51,753 nt of DNA, taken from contig NZ_CDBR01000027.1 in the NCBI RefSeq assembly GCF_000819685.1, positions 1-51,753 of the forward strand, written 5' to 3'. The translations under genes and the position numbers were made by a program. Source of the DNA: Aeromonas allosaccharophila (GTDB lineage Bacteria; Pseudomonadota; Gammaproteobacteria; Enterobacterales; Aeromonadaceae). Below are positions 16,476-25,038 of this stretch, piece after piece; positions within the stretch are counted from its first letter, which is position 1; the number at the start of each line of letters is the position of its first letter. The notes under the pieces were generated by a model. That model saw only the letters and a program-made list of their open reading frames with translations, did no database searches and was not told the origin of the DNA.

Positions 16476-16590
16476 ATTGAAGCGAGTGCTACGCACCAGT
16501 GATGCGTTGAAACTCGCAAGAATTGAAACGAGTGATACGCACCCTTAATGCGTTGAAACTCCAAAGAATTGAAAAATTGGGCGCACCCTC
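16476..16590. repeat. 46-bp direct repeat in the ackA leader
   Basis: Two full 46-nt units start at 16476 and 16522. A third, decayed unit starts at 16568. They share ATTGAA-CGAGTG-TACGCACC and TGATGCGTTGAAACTC-type blocks. Within and between units, ACTCG/CGAGT and GCGT/ACGC can pair to form hairpins. The array lies 94-208 nt before the ackA start, in an otherwise gene-free 265-nt stretch, so it could fold in the leader mRNA or bind a regulator. Confidence 0.65.
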
Positions 16591-16683
16591 CTGCGACCAT
16601 AAGCCCCCGGCAGGGGAATCCCATCCTCTTTTGGATGACACGACACTGTCGGCATAAAGCCGAAGCACAGGAAGATGTAGAAC

Positions 16684-17883
16684 ATGAGCAAGTTGGTATT
16701 GATCCTTAACTGCGGTAGCTCTTCCCTGAAATTTGCCGTAATGGACGCCGAAACCGGTGAGGACATGCTGTCCGGCCTGGCCGAATGCTTCAATCTGGAT
16801 GATGCACGTATCAAATGGAAACTCCACGGGGTCAAGGGCGAAGCCATGCTGGGAGCGGGTGCCGCTCACCAGGAGGCCCTCGACCATATCGTGGGTCACA
16901 TCCTGCCGCAGGATCCGACTCTTGCAGAGCAACTGGTGGCCATCGGTCACCGTATCGTACACGGTGGCGAGCAGTTCTCCCGCTCCGTACGCATTGATGA
17001 CGGCGTGATCGCCGGTATCGAAGCCGCCATTCCGTTCGCCCCGCTGCACAACCCGGCGCACCTCATCGGTATTCGCGCCGCGCTGAAAGTGTTCCCGCAG
17101 CTGTCCGAGAAGAACGTGGCCGTCTTCGACACCGCTTTCCACCAGACCCTGCCGCAAGAGGCCTACCTCTATGCGCTGCCGCACAAGCTCTACCGCGAAC
17201 ACGGCATCCGTCGTTACGGTGCCCACGGTACTTCTCACCGCTACATTGCGGAAGAAGCCGCAAAAGAGCTGGGCAAGCCGTTGAATGAGCTGAACATCAT
17301 CAACTGCCACCTGGGTAACGGTGCCTCTGTCTGCGCCATCAAGAACGGCGAATCCGTTGACACCTCCATGGGTCTGACTCCGCTGGAAGGTCTGGCGATG
17401 GGTACCCGCTCCGGTGATATCGATCCGGCCGTAGTCTTCTTCATGCACGACCAGCTCGGATACAGCGTGGAGCAGATCAACCACACCCTGACCCGTGAGT
17501 CCGGTCTGCTGGGTATGACAGAAGCGAGCAGCGACTGCCGCTACGTCACCACCAACTACGCCACCGACGCCGGTGCCAAGCGCGCGCTGGATGTCTTCAC
17601 CTACCGTGTGGCCAAGTATGTCGGTGCCTATGCCGCTGCGATGGACGGTCGTCTGGATGCCGTGGTCTTCACTGGCGGTATCGGTGAGAACGCCGCCATG
17701 GTGCGCGAGATGGTGCTGAACCGTCTGGCCCTGTTCGGCTTCAAGGTGGACAAAGAGGCCAACAACGCCGCGGTACTGGGTGGCGAAGGTCGCATCACCA
17801 CCGCCGACAGCCGTTGCGCCATGGTGATCCCGACCAACGAAGAGCTGGTCATCGCCCGCGATGCCCTGAGCCTGGTCTGCTAA
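16684..17883 (+). CDS. ackA: Acetate kinase
   Basis: This 399-residue protein has the ASKHA-fold acetokinase motifs: the N-terminal [14 protein letters not shown] (residues 5-18), [16 protein letters not shown] (around residue 180) and [12 protein letters not shown] (near 330). It interconverts acetate + ATP and acetyl phosphate + ADP in the cytosol. Acetyl phosphate also acts as a global phosphodonor. Codon use is very biased, suggesting high expression. The usual partner pta is not downstream: a terminator and an MscS-family channel follow. The 46-bp repeat array lies in its leader. Confidence 0.97.
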   Translation: MSKLVLILNCGSSSLKFAVMDAETGEDMLSGLAECFNLDDARIKWKLHGVKGEAMLGAGAAHQEALDHIVGHILPQDPTLAEQLVAIGHRIVHGGEQFSRSVRIDDGVIAGIEAAIPFAPLHNPAHLIGIRAALKVFPQLSEKNVAVFDTAFHQTLPQEAYLYALPHKLYREHGIRRYGAHGTSHRYIAEEAAKELGKPLNELNIINCHLGNGASVCAIKNGESVDTSMGLTPLEGLAMGTRSGDIDPAVVFFMHDQLGYSVEQINHTLTRESGLLGMTEASSDCRYVTTNYATDAGAKRALDVFTYRVAKYVGAYAAAMDGRLDAVVFTGGIGENAAMVREMVLNRLALFGFKVDKEANNAAVLGGEGRITTADSRCAMVIPTNEELVIARDALSLVC

Positions 17884-17900
17884 GTCAGCCTCGCTTTGAA

Positions 17901-17933
17901 ACAACGCCCGGCCTGTGCCGGGCGTTGTCATTT
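17901..17933 (+). terminator. Terminator hairpin after ackA
   Basis: A perfect 12-bp stem ACAACGCCCGGC/GCCGGGCGTTGT with a CTGT loop is followed by CATTTC. It has a strong stem and a weak T-tract. Confidence 0.72.
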
Positions 17934-18011
17934 CTGGCGTACGCCGATTTGACATGGGGGAGGGGAGCGGTACCCTGACCACCACTGTTTTTGCAGCCAG
18001 CGGGCTGCCCG

Positions 18012-18045
18012 GTTCGGGAGAGAGCAATGTTCGGGAGAGAGCAAT
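18012..18045 (+). repeat. 17-bp perfect tandem duplication over a ribosome binding site
   Basis: GTTCGGGAGAGAGCAAT occurs twice back to back (18012-18028 and 18029-18045). Each copy carries GGGAG and an ATG. The first ATG (18027) opens a six-codon frame whose TGA (18045-18047) overlaps the channel gene's start at 18044 by ATGA, giving a duplicated, coupled initiation region. Confidence 0.8.
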
Positions 18046-19285
18046 GAAAGAGGCGTTTTTTAACTGGTTGTCGGGCCTTGGGGTGGAAGTGACCAACCTG
18101 ATGGCGCTGGTGATCGCGCTGGGCTTTATCGTCATCACCTCGCTGCTGCTGCACATGGCGCTGCACCGGGTGTTGCTGGTCCGGCTGGTGGGGATCCTCG
18201 GCAAGGCCAAACAGGTGTGGCTGCCGCCCCAGCTGCAACAGCGCCTCTTCAACCGGCTGGCCTTCGTGCTGCAGGGGGCCGTGCTGCTCGGTCAGGCGGA
18301 GATCTGGCTGCCCCGTCAATCGGATAGCCTCAAGCTTATCGAGATGGTGGCCCAGCTCTGGATTCTGCTGTTCCTGCTGCTGGCCTTCTTCGCCCTGCTC
18401 GACTGCCTGTTGTCGGTAAGCCGCTACACCCGCCTTGGCCGGGATTTGCCCCTGCGCGGCATCTTCCAGGGGGCCAAGCTGGTAGGCAGCATTCTGGTGG
18501 GCATCCTGATGATCGCCCTGCTGCTCGGCAAATCACCGCTGTTCCTGTTCAGCGGTCTGGGTGCCATGACCGCAGTGCTGATGCTGGTGTTCAAGGACCC
18601 CATCCTCGGGCTGGTAGCGGGGATCCAGCTCTCCGCCAACCGGATGCTGAGCGTCGGCGACTGGCTGCAGATGGACAAGTACGGTGCCGATGGCGAGGTG
18701 ACCGACATCGGCCTCACCACGGTCAAGGTGTCGAACTGGGACAAGACCATCACCACCATTCCCACCTATGCCCTGATCTCCGACTCTTTCAAGAACTGGC
18801 AGGGGATGACCGAATCGGGTGGCCGCCGCATCAAGCGCAGCGTCAATATCGACATGACCAGCGTGCGCTTTCTGACGGCCGATGAGCAGTTGCAGCTCAA
18901 GCAGGCGCAACTGCTGGCACCCTATCTGAGCCGCAAGGAGCAGGAGCTGAGTGCCTACAACCAGCAGCTGAGCGATGCTCTAAGCTGCCCCATCAACGGT
19001 CGTCACCTCACCAACCTCGGCACCTTGCGCGCCTATCTGGATGCTTATCTTCGTGCCCATTCCGGCATTCGCAAGGACATGACCCTGATGGTGCGCCAGC
19101 TGGCGCCCACGTCAGATGGGCTGCCGCTGGAAATTTACTGCTTTACCGCGACCACCGCATGGGCCGATTACGAAGGGATCCAGGCCGATATTTTCGACCA
19201 TATCTTTGCCATCATTGAGCAATTTCATCTGCGGTTGCATCAATCTCCCACAGGTTACGACATGCGTGGCTGGCAACGGGGATAA
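18044..19285 (+). CDS. MscS-family mechanosensitive channel, YbdG-like
   Basis: The product has 413 residues. Four to five hydrophobic helices lie in residues 15-200. The MscS pore region is near 170-215 (LFLFSGLGAMTAVLMLVFKD), followed by the beta-domain (ILGLVAGIQLSANRMLSVGDW...GEVTDIGLTTVKVSNWDKT) and a long cytosolic C-domain. Its length and sequence resemble E. coli YbdG (MscM type), which releases osmolytes on osmotic downshift and shapes osmotic stress tolerance. The start at 18044 uses the second copy of a duplicated ribosome binding site. Confidence 0.9.
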   Translation: MKEAFFNWLSGLGVEVTNLMALVIALGFIVITSLLLHMALHRVLLVRLVGILGKAKQVWLPPQLQQRLFNRLAFVLQGAVLLGQAEIWLPRQSDSLKLIEMVAQLWILLFLLLAFFALLDCLLSVSRYTRLGRDLPLRGIFQGAKLVGSILVGILMIALLLGKSPLFLFSGLGAMTAVLMLVFKDPILGLVAGIQLSANRMLSVGDWLQMDKYGADGEVTDIGLTTVKVSNWDKTITTIPTYALISDSFKNWQGMTESGGRRIKRSVNIDMTSVRFLTADEQLQLKQAQLLAPYLSRKEQELSAYNQQLSDALSCPINGRHLTNLGTLRAYLDAYLRAHSGIRKDMTLMVRQLAPTSDGLPLEIYCFTATTAWADYEGIQADIFDHIFAIIEQFHLRLHQSPTGYDMRGWQRG

Positions 19286-19471
19286 ACAGGGAGACCGGGC
19301 GGGTCGGGGACGCGTAAAAATCCGCATATTAATCATCGACCCGTCGCCACTTGTCAGTTGAAATTTGCCGTGCAGAGGAGAAAAATGGCGGCCTTCTCTT
19401 CGCGCCCCTGATCCCGCTTGATCAGCTGCCAGCCCAGAGACGTCACTTCAAGTCATCATCATGGGAAAGTT

Positions 19472-20398
19472 ATGAAGCTCCTTCGCAATAGTGTGGCAAC
19501 ACTCTGCTACAGCCTGCTGCTGACCGCTGCGCCGGTTTTCGCTGTTGAATATGCTCTGCCTGCGGCCAACAGCCGTCTGGTAGGGGAAAATCTGGAATAC
19601 GTGGTCCCGGCCGAAGAGAACGGCCAGCCGCTGGAGGCCATTGCGGCGAAATTCCAGCTGGGGCTCACCAACATGACTGAAGCCAACCCCGATGCGGATC
19701 CCCTGCTGGTGCAGACCGGCGAGAAGCTGGTGATCCCCCAGCAGCTGATCCTGCCGGATGCACCGCGAGAAGGGGTGGTGCTCAACGTGGCCGAGATGCG
19801 CCTCTACTACTACCCCAAGGGTAAAAAAGTGGTGGAAGTGCTGCCCATCGGCATCGGCCAGCTCGGCACCGACACCCCGGAAAACTGGGTGACCAGCGTG
19901 CAGCGCAAGAAAGCGGGCCCGACCTGGACCCCGACTGCCAAGATGCATGCCGAATATGCCGCCCGTGGCGAGAGCCTGCCTGCGGTATGGCCGGCCGGTC
20001 CGGACAACCCCATGGGTCTGTTTGCCCTTTACATCGGCAAGATGTACGCCATCCACGGTACCAACGCCAACTTCGGCATCGGCCTGCGGGTGAGCCACGG
20101 TTGCGTGCGTCTGCGCAACGACGACATCGCCTACCTGTTCAAGCAGGTACCGGTCGGTACTCGCGTCCAGTTCGTCAACCAGCCGATCAAGGCATCTCTC
20201 GAACCCAATGGTGTCCGCTATCTGGAAGTGCACCAGCCGCTGTCGCGCAGCGAAGAGGAGTTCAACTCCAAGCTGCCGGCACCGCTGCCGATGACTCCGG
20301 CGGTGACCCGCTTCATTGCCCACGCCGACAGCGACTCCCAACTGGTGAAGCAGGCGTTGGAGCAGCGCAACGGCATGCCGATGGCAATCAACCGCTAA
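19472..20398 (+). CDS. ErfK-type L,D-transpeptidase
   Basis: This is a 308-residue periplasmic protein. Residues 1-24 are a signal peptide ([10 protein letters not shown]). Residues 35-90 have a LysM-like fold that binds peptidoglycan. The YkuD catalytic domain (about 98-235) has the motif HGTN...[11 protein letters not shown], with the active-site Cys in SHGCVR. It closely follows E. coli ErfK/YbiS, enzymes that attach Braun-type lipoprotein to peptidoglycan or form 3-3 crosslinks; which reaction occurs here is not decided. The start at 19472 was chosen for the signal peptide. Confidence 0.93.
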   Translation: MKLLRNSVATLCYSLLLTAAPVFAVEYALPAANSRLVGENLEYVVPAEENGQPLEAIAAKFQLGLTNMTEANPDADPLLVQTGEKLVIPQQLILPDAPREGVVLNVAEMRLYYYPKGKKVVEVLPIGIGQLGTDTPENWVTSVQRKKAGPTWTPTAKMHAEYAARGESLPAVWPAGPDNPMGLFALYIGKMYAIHGTNANFGIGLRVSHGCVRLRNDDIAYLFKQVPVGTRVQFVNQPIKASLEPNGVRYLEVHQPLSRSEEEFNSKLPAPLPMTPAVTRFIAHADSDSQLVKQALEQRNGMPMAINR

Positions 20399-20418
20399 CG
20401 GCAAATCCCCGTTATGAC

Positions 20419-20452
20419 AAAGGGCGAACAGCATGCTGTTCGCCCTTTTTGT
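20419..20452. terminator. Bidirectional rho-independent terminator
   Basis: The stem AAAGGGCGAACAGCA/TGCTGTTCGCCCTTT is nearly continuous, with T5 on the plus side. It separates the L,D-transpeptidase from the convergent DUF535 gene. Confidence 0.9.
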
Positions 20453-20467
20453 TTCTGCTGCGTTGAC

Positions 20468-21361
20468 TCAGCTTCGCAGCAGATTTGCCTGCAGCTCGCT
20501 ACCGAGCTGGTCGAGCAGCTGATAGCGCGCCTTGTAGCTGGCCCGTTTGCGGGAGGGGATCTCCTCCAGCGTCTTGCGGGGCACTTCCAGCGGCAGGCTC
20601 ATCCAGAGTTCATCCTGCACGCAGCCCTGATGCTCCTGCCACAAACCGTCGAGATCGAACTTGACCCGATCGGCAGTGCGCTTGCTGCTCTGATAGACGT
20701 GGCTTTGGGTGCGGATCCCGAGCAGGCTCTTGCACGCCAGCCCCCGGGCCAGCTCGGCGGCCATATAGACCAGCAGGGACATGGGGCGCAGCCCGCCGCA
20801 TGCCTTGGTGACCAGCTTGATCTCCTCGCTCTGCCCCTTGCCGCCCTGCAGCGAACAGATCTCGAGGGGCGGGCTGGGTGTAGGGCGCAGATTGAGGGCC
20901 ATGTAATAGAGCGCCGCGTCACCCAGCTTGAGGGTCAGGCTCATCTCCCCCTCTTTGCCCATGTGGGTTTGGTAATCCAGTTGCAGGGTCAGCGGTGCCG
21001 TCAGCTTGTCGCTCTGCCATTGGGCCAGCAGCAGGCCGTGCCCGCTGTAGATTGCCAGCTGTTGCGCCTTGGGCAGCTGACGTGCCAGCTGCTGGTAGTG
21101 GCCGCTGATAAGCCCGGCTCGCAGGCGCTTGCGGAGCCCCTTGTGGCGATAGGGGTGGATCGGCTTTTCCAGAATATCGGGGAAGCGGCTGATCGCCTGC
21201 GCCAGCAGCGGTTGCTCCTGCTGCTGGCGATAGAGGGCGCGGGCGCCGGGATTGAGCCAGAGACGCCCCACATACTTGGCCCGTCGGATGAGATGACCCG
21301 ACTCCTCCACCGGATGAAGGCGGCGGGCGAGGGTTCGCAGGTGTGACAGATGAGATGACAT
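20468..21361 (-). CDS. DUF535 (VirK/YbjX) family protein
   Basis: This is a 297-residue cytosolic protein. Typical DUF535 blocks are IHPYRHKGLRKRLRAGLI near residues 69-85, MSLTLKLGDAALYYMAL, CSLQGGKGQSEEIKLVTKAC and GIRTQSHVYQSSKR. Homologues YbjX and VirK are linked to envelope or virulence phenotypes and to resistance to host peptides; the molecular activity is unknown. The start at 21361 has GAGG upstream. The gene is monocistronic. Confidence 0.85.
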   Translation of the reverse strand: MSSHLSHLRTLARRLHPVEESGHLIRRAKYVGRLWLNPGARALYRQQQEQPLLAQAISRFPDILEKPIHPYRHKGLRKRLRAGLISGHYQQLARQLPKAQQLAIYSGHGLLLAQWQSDKLTAPLTLQLDYQTHMGKEGEMSLTLKLGDAALYYMALNLRPTPSPPLEICSLQGGKGQSEEIKLVTKACGGLRPMSLLVYMAAELARGLACKSLLGIRTQSHVYQSSKRTADRVKFDLDGLWQEHQGCVQDELWMSLPLEVPRKTLEEIPSRKRASYKARYQLLDQLGSELQANLLRS

Positions 21362-21686
21362 GGTGCCGACCTCTGGCTGGTGTGATGAGACAGGGCGGGG
21401 AGTGTAGGAGCGGGGCGCTGGCTTGTAAAAAATGGATAGTAACAAAATGTGAAAACAGAACGCTCAGTAGCGGCGGGCGCTGCGATATGGACAATACGAC
21501 CATGGCAGGAAATCTGGCGCCATCCTCTTGATGCGGCAGATGATTTGATGCGCAAAGGTTTTTATTGTGTTTTGTGTTTGTTAAAAGTGGTTGAGCTGGC
21601 GCGAACGGCTGATTAAGCTAGGCCGGTTTTTTAGGGATGAGCCCGTCACCAGAGCGGGCAGAAAATGACACAAAACGGAGTTTTGC

Positions 21687-23204
21687 ATGACAGCTAGCAC
21701 ACCCATGTTAATCACCTTCCTGGTGTATATCCTCGGAATGGTGTTGATCGGCTTCGTCGCCTATCGCGCCACCCGCAACTTTGATGACTACATTCTGGGC
21801 GGCCGCCGGATGGGGAGCTGGGTTACCGCTCTCTCCGCCGGCGCCTCCGACATGAGCGGCTGGCTGCTGATGGGCCTGCCCGGCGCCGTCTTCGTCAGCG
21901 GCATCTCCGAGAGCTGGATCGCCATCGGTCTGGTCATCGGCGCCTACCTCAACTGGCGCTGGGTAGCGGGTCGCCTGCGGGTGCATACCGAGAAGAACCG
22001 CAACGCCCTGACCCTGCCGGACTATTTCACCTATCGCTTTGAAGATCACAGCAAGGTGCTGCGCATCCTCTCGGCGCTGGTGATCCTGCTCTTCTTCACC
22101 ATCTATTGCGCCTCCGGCGTGGTGGCCGGTGCCCGTCTGTTCGAAAGCACCTTCGGCATGGATTACAACACCGCCCTCTGGGTCGGTGCAGCAGCCACCA
22201 TCACCTACACCTTCTTCGGCGGCTTCCTCGCGGTGAGCTGGACCGACACGGTGCAGGCAACCCTGATGATCTTCGCCCTGATCCTGACCCCGGTCTTCGT
22301 CATCATCGCCGTCGGCGGGGTGGACAGCGCCATGATCGAGGTGGCCGCCAATAGCGCTACCAACCTCGACATGTTCAAAAATCTGGATGTGATCGCCATT
22401 GTCTCGCTGATGGCCTGGGGCCTTGGCTACTTCGGCCAACCACACATTCTGGCCCGTTTCATGGCGGCGGACTCCCACCACTCCATGGCCAATGCCCGCC
22501 GAATCAGCATGACCTGGATGGTGTTCTGTCTGGCTGGCGCGGTGGCCATCGGCTTCTTCGGGCTGGCCTATTTTGCCCGCTTCCCGGAAGTGGCGGCTGG
22601 GGTAACCGGCAACCCGGAGCGGGTCTTTATCGAGCTCTCCAAGATCCTGTTCAACCCCTGGATCGCCGGTGTGCTGCTCTCCGCCATTCTGGCGGCGGTG
22701 ATGAGCACTCTAAGTTGTCAATTACTGGTCTGCTCCAGCGCCATTACCGAGGATCTCTACAAGCCGTTCCTGCGCAAGAACGCCTCCCAGCGTGAGCTGG
22801 TGTGGGTGGGTCGCCTGATGGTGCTGCTGATCGCGGTGATTGCCATCGCCGTTGCCATGAATCCGGAAAACCGGGTGCTGGGGCTGGTGAGCTACGCCTG
22901 GGCCGGTTTCGGTGCCGCCTTCGGCCCCGTGGTGCTGCTCTCGGTGCTCTGGCCGCGAATGACCCGCAACGGCGCCCTGGCGGGCATGCTGGTCGGTGCC
23001 ATCACCGTCATCGTCTGGAAGCAGTTCGGCTGGCTGGGGCTGTATGAGATCATCCCGGGCTTCCTGTTCGCACTGCTGGCCATCGTGGTGGGCAGCCTGC
23101 TTGGCGAAGCGCCCTCAAAAGCGATGCTGGAGCGTTTCCGCGATGCCGAGGAGGAGTACAACACTCCGGCCGAGAGCGCGGGAGAGCCGGTCGCGGTGAA
23201 CTGA
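21687..23204 (+). CDS. putP: Sodium/proline symporter PutP
   Basis: This 505-residue inner-membrane protein of the SSS family has about 13 transmembrane helices. The family motifs are GGRRMGSWVTALSAGASDMSG (about residues 37-57), with residues of the sodium site, and SWTDTVQATLMIFALILTPV in mid-protein. It imports proline with sodium for catabolism or osmoprotection. CGGAG lies eight nt upstream of the ATG. putA is not adjacent. The 325-nt leader (21362-21686) contains no gene I can support. Confidence 0.95.
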   Translation: MTASTPMLITFLVYILGMVLIGFVAYRATRNFDDYILGGRRMGSWVTALSAGASDMSGWLLMGLPGAVFVSGISESWIAIGLVIGAYLNWRWVAGRLRVHTEKNRNALTLPDYFTYRFEDHSKVLRILSALVILLFFTIYCASGVVAGARLFESTFGMDYNTALWVGAAATITYTFFGGFLAVSWTDTVQATLMIFALILTPVFVIIAVGGVDSAMIEVAANSATNLDMFKNLDVIAIVSLMAWGLGYFGQPHILARFMAADSHHSMANARRISMTWMVFCLAGAVAIGFFGLAYFARFPEVAAGVTGNPERVFIELSKILFNPWIAGVLLSAILAAVMSTLSCQLLVCSSAITEDLYKPFLRKNASQRELVWVGRLMVLLIAVIAIAVAMNPENRVLGLVSYAWAGFGAAFGPVVLLSVLWPRMTRNGALAGMLVGAITVIVWKQFGWLGLYEIIPGFLFALLAIVVGSLLGEAPSKAMLERFRDAEEEYNTPAESAGEPVAVN

Positions 23205-23229
23205 TCCCCCTTACCGCTTTCTGATTGAG

Positions 23230-23292
23230 AGCCCCGCCCCCGGACAAGGAGCGCCCTGGTTGGCCATCCTTGCACCGGTTTGGCGGGGCTTT
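23230..23292 (+). terminator. Long-loop hairpin after putP
   Basis: A 9-bp stem AGCCCCGCC/GGCGGGGCT with a 43-nt loop is followed by TTG. It is only a moderate terminator candidate. Confidence 0.4.
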
Positions 23293-23412
23293 GTGCTATC
23301 TGATTCACTCTTGGGCACTTTTTTATGTTCGGCCGGGGGCTCCCGGGTGCTCGCTTTCTTTTGTCTTGGCACCGAATATGGGACACTAGGCCGCCTGAAG
23401 GAGACCTAGTGC

Positions 23413-23730
23413 ATGCGGCTATTCACCCTGATCCTGATCCTCCTGCTGGGGGGACTGCAATATGACCTCTGGCTGGGGAAGAACGGGCTATCCGATTATC
23501 AGAACCTGTCGGAGGCCATCTCGCAGCAACAGCGGGACAACCAGACTCTCAAGGATCGTAACGACCTCATTTACCGCGAGATAGATGATCTCACCTCTGG
23601 CCTCGAGGCCATCGAGGAGTTGTCGCGCAACGATCTGGGTTATATCAAGCAGGGGGAGACCTTCTACCGGATCATCCCCAAAGAGAAAGACAAAGAGACA
23701 GCGCCGGACGATGAGCCCTACGATGACTGA
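23413..23730 (+). CDS. ftsB: Cell division protein FtsB
   Basis: This 105-residue bitopic protein has a short cytosolic start (MR), a transmembrane helix at residues 3-20, and a periplasmic coiled coil (LSEAISQQQRDNQTLKDRND) that pairs with FtsL and FtsQ to recruit septal synthases. A C-terminal acidic tail follows. The Shine-Dalgarno AAGGAG is 12-13 nt upstream. It is the first gene of the conserved ftsB-ispD-ispF-truD-surE-pcm-yqaA-nlpD-rpoS block, overlapping ispD. Confidence 0.96.
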   Translation: MRLFTLILILLLGGLQYDLWLGKNGLSDYQNLSEAISQQQRDNQTLKDRNDLIYREIDDLTSGLEAIEELSRNDLGYIKQGETFYRIIPKEKDKETAPDDEPYDD

Positions 23731-24415
23731 TGCCAGCCGGGTATCCGGCCTGACGGCGATCGTCCCTGCCGCCGGTATCGGCAGCCGAATGGGGGCCGAT
23801 TGCCCCAAGCAGTACCTGCAACTGGCGGGTAAAACCATTCTCGAACATACCCTGGAGAGGCTGCTCTCCCACCCGGCCATCGCCCAGGTGATCGTGGCGC
23901 TGGCGCCCCATGACCGCTGGTTCGAGGCTCTGCCCGTGGCGGCCGACCCGCGCATTGTGCGGGTAGAGGGAGGCGCCGAACGCGCCTTTTCCGTCCTCAA
24001 TGGCCTTCATGTGGCGCAAGGGGAGTGGGTGCTGGTGCACGATGCGGCCCGTCCCTGCCTGACTCACGGCGATCTCGATGCGCTGATTGTCGCGGCCATG
24101 GGCTGTGGCGGCGCCATTCTCGGCAGTCGGGTGCGCGATACCATGAAACGCTCCGATGGGGAGGGCAATATCATCGCCACCGTCGAGCGCGAGCAGCTCT
24201 GGCATGCCCTGACGCCGCAGATGTTCCCGACCCGTGCCCTGAAACGGGCGCTCGAAGAGGGACTGATTCTGGGCGCCGCCATCACCGACGAAGCCTCCGC
24301 CATGGAGCGGGCCGGATTCACGGTGCGGATGGTGGAGGGGCGCGCCGACAATATCAAAGTGACCCGGCCGGAAGACTTGTCGCTGGCGGGGCTGTTTTTA
24401 AGCCAGCAGGCATAA
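23723..24415 (+). CDS. ispD: 2-C-methyl-D-erythritol 4-phosphate cytidylyltransferase
   Basis: The product has 230 residues from ATG 23723; an in-frame ATG at 23711 is an alternative. The nucleotide-binding signature is IVPAAGIGSRMGADCPKQYL (about residues 10-29). VLVHDAARPC and VEGRADNIKVTRPEDL are the other family blocks. It couples MEP with CTP in the third step of the non-mevalonate isoprenoid pathway. Its start overlaps the ftsB stop by 8 nt, giving translational coupling. Confidence 0.96.
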   Translation: MTDASRVSGLTAIVPAAGIGSRMGADCPKQYLQLAGKTILEHTLERLLSHPAIAQVIVALAPHDRWFEALPVAADPRIVRVEGGAERAFSVLNGLHVAQGEWVLVHDAARPCLTHGDLDALIVAAMGCGGAILGSRVRDTMKRSDGEGNIIATVEREQLWHALTPQMFPTRALKRALEEGLILGAAITDEASAMERAGFTVRMVEGRADNIKVTRPEDLSLAGLFLSQQA

Positions 24416-24484
24416 GCCCCTCAGTCAGAACAGACCGTTCAGAGCAGAGTGCCTCGAACAAACAGGCCCGAACAAGGAGTTAGC

Positions 24485-24562
24485 ATGATCCGGATTGGAC
24501 ATGGTGTGGACGTACACAAAATTGATGGGGTTGGTTTCAGCATGTTGGGAGGTTGCCGCTGA
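24485..24562 (+). CDS. ispF-like 25-codon mini-gene (duplicated IspF N-terminus)
   Basis: ATG 24485 has a strong AAGGAG Shine-Dalgarno 5 nt upstream. The frame encodes [12 protein letters not shown], then [13 protein letters not shown] and TGA. Aligned with the start of IspF ([12 protein letters not shown]...), 17 of 25 residues are identical, including the Asp and His metal ligands (DVH). The DNA differs at roughly 19 of 69 positions, mostly at synonymous third positions. The TGA overlaps the ispF ATG (TGATG), and the ispF Shine-Dalgarno GGGAGG is inside it. It may be the remnant of an earlier or incoming ispF, or a functional leader that couples translation. Confidence 0.6.
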   Translation: MIRIGHGVDVHKIDGVGFSMLGGCR

Positions 24563-25038
24563 TGATGCGCATTGGTCATGGTTTTGATGTTCATAAATTT
24601 GGTGGTGTTGGCCCCTGCATGCTGGGTGGCGTGCCGGTTCCCTACGAGCAGGGGCTGGTTGCCCACTCTGACGGCGATGTGGTGCTGCACGCGGTAAGCG
24701 ATGCCCTGCTGGGGGCTATTGGTGCCGGTGACATCGGTCGCCACTTCCCCGATACCGCTGCCGAGTTCAAGGGGATCGACAGTCGCATTCTGCTGCGTGA
24801 TGTTTTTGCCCGGGTACAGAAGGCGGGGTATGCCATCGGCAACCTGGATGTGACCATCATCGCCCAGGCCCCCAAAATGGCCCCCCATATCGACGCCATG
24901 TGCGCCGTGCTGGCCGCCGATCTGCAATGTGATTTGAACCGGGTGAACGTCAAGGCGACCACCACCGAACAGCTTGGGTTTACGGGGCGCAAGGAAGGGA
25001 TCGCCACCGAAGCCGTCGTCCTACTGGTGAAACAATAA
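24562..25038 (+). CDS. ispF: 2-C-methyl-D-erythritol 2,4-cyclodiphosphate synthase
   Basis: The product has 158 residues. Metal ligands are in GHGFDVHKF (Asp and His) and AHSDGD (His). The CDP/MEP-binding block is [17 protein letters not shown] near the C-terminus. The enzyme forms MEcPP in the fifth step of the MEP isoprenoid pathway and acts as a trimer in the cytosol. The start is ATG 24562 or the next codon, ATG 24565; the shorter form equals the standard [10 protein letters not shown] start. It is coupled to an upstream ispF-like mini-gene and overlaps truD by one base. Confidence 0.96.
   Translation: MMRIGHGFDVHKFGGVGPCMLGGVPVPYEQGLVAHSDGDVVLHAVSDALLGAIGAGDIGRHFPDTAAEFKGIDSRILLRDVFARVQKAGYAIGNLDVTIIAQAPKMAPHIDAMCAVLAADLQCDLNRVNVKATTTEQLGFTGRKEGIATEAVVLLVKQ

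Noticed and set aside
16489..18252. 587-codon minus-strand open frame opposite ackA
   Set aside because: Acetate kinase motifs on the other strand are decisive; the mirror frame arises from biased codons.
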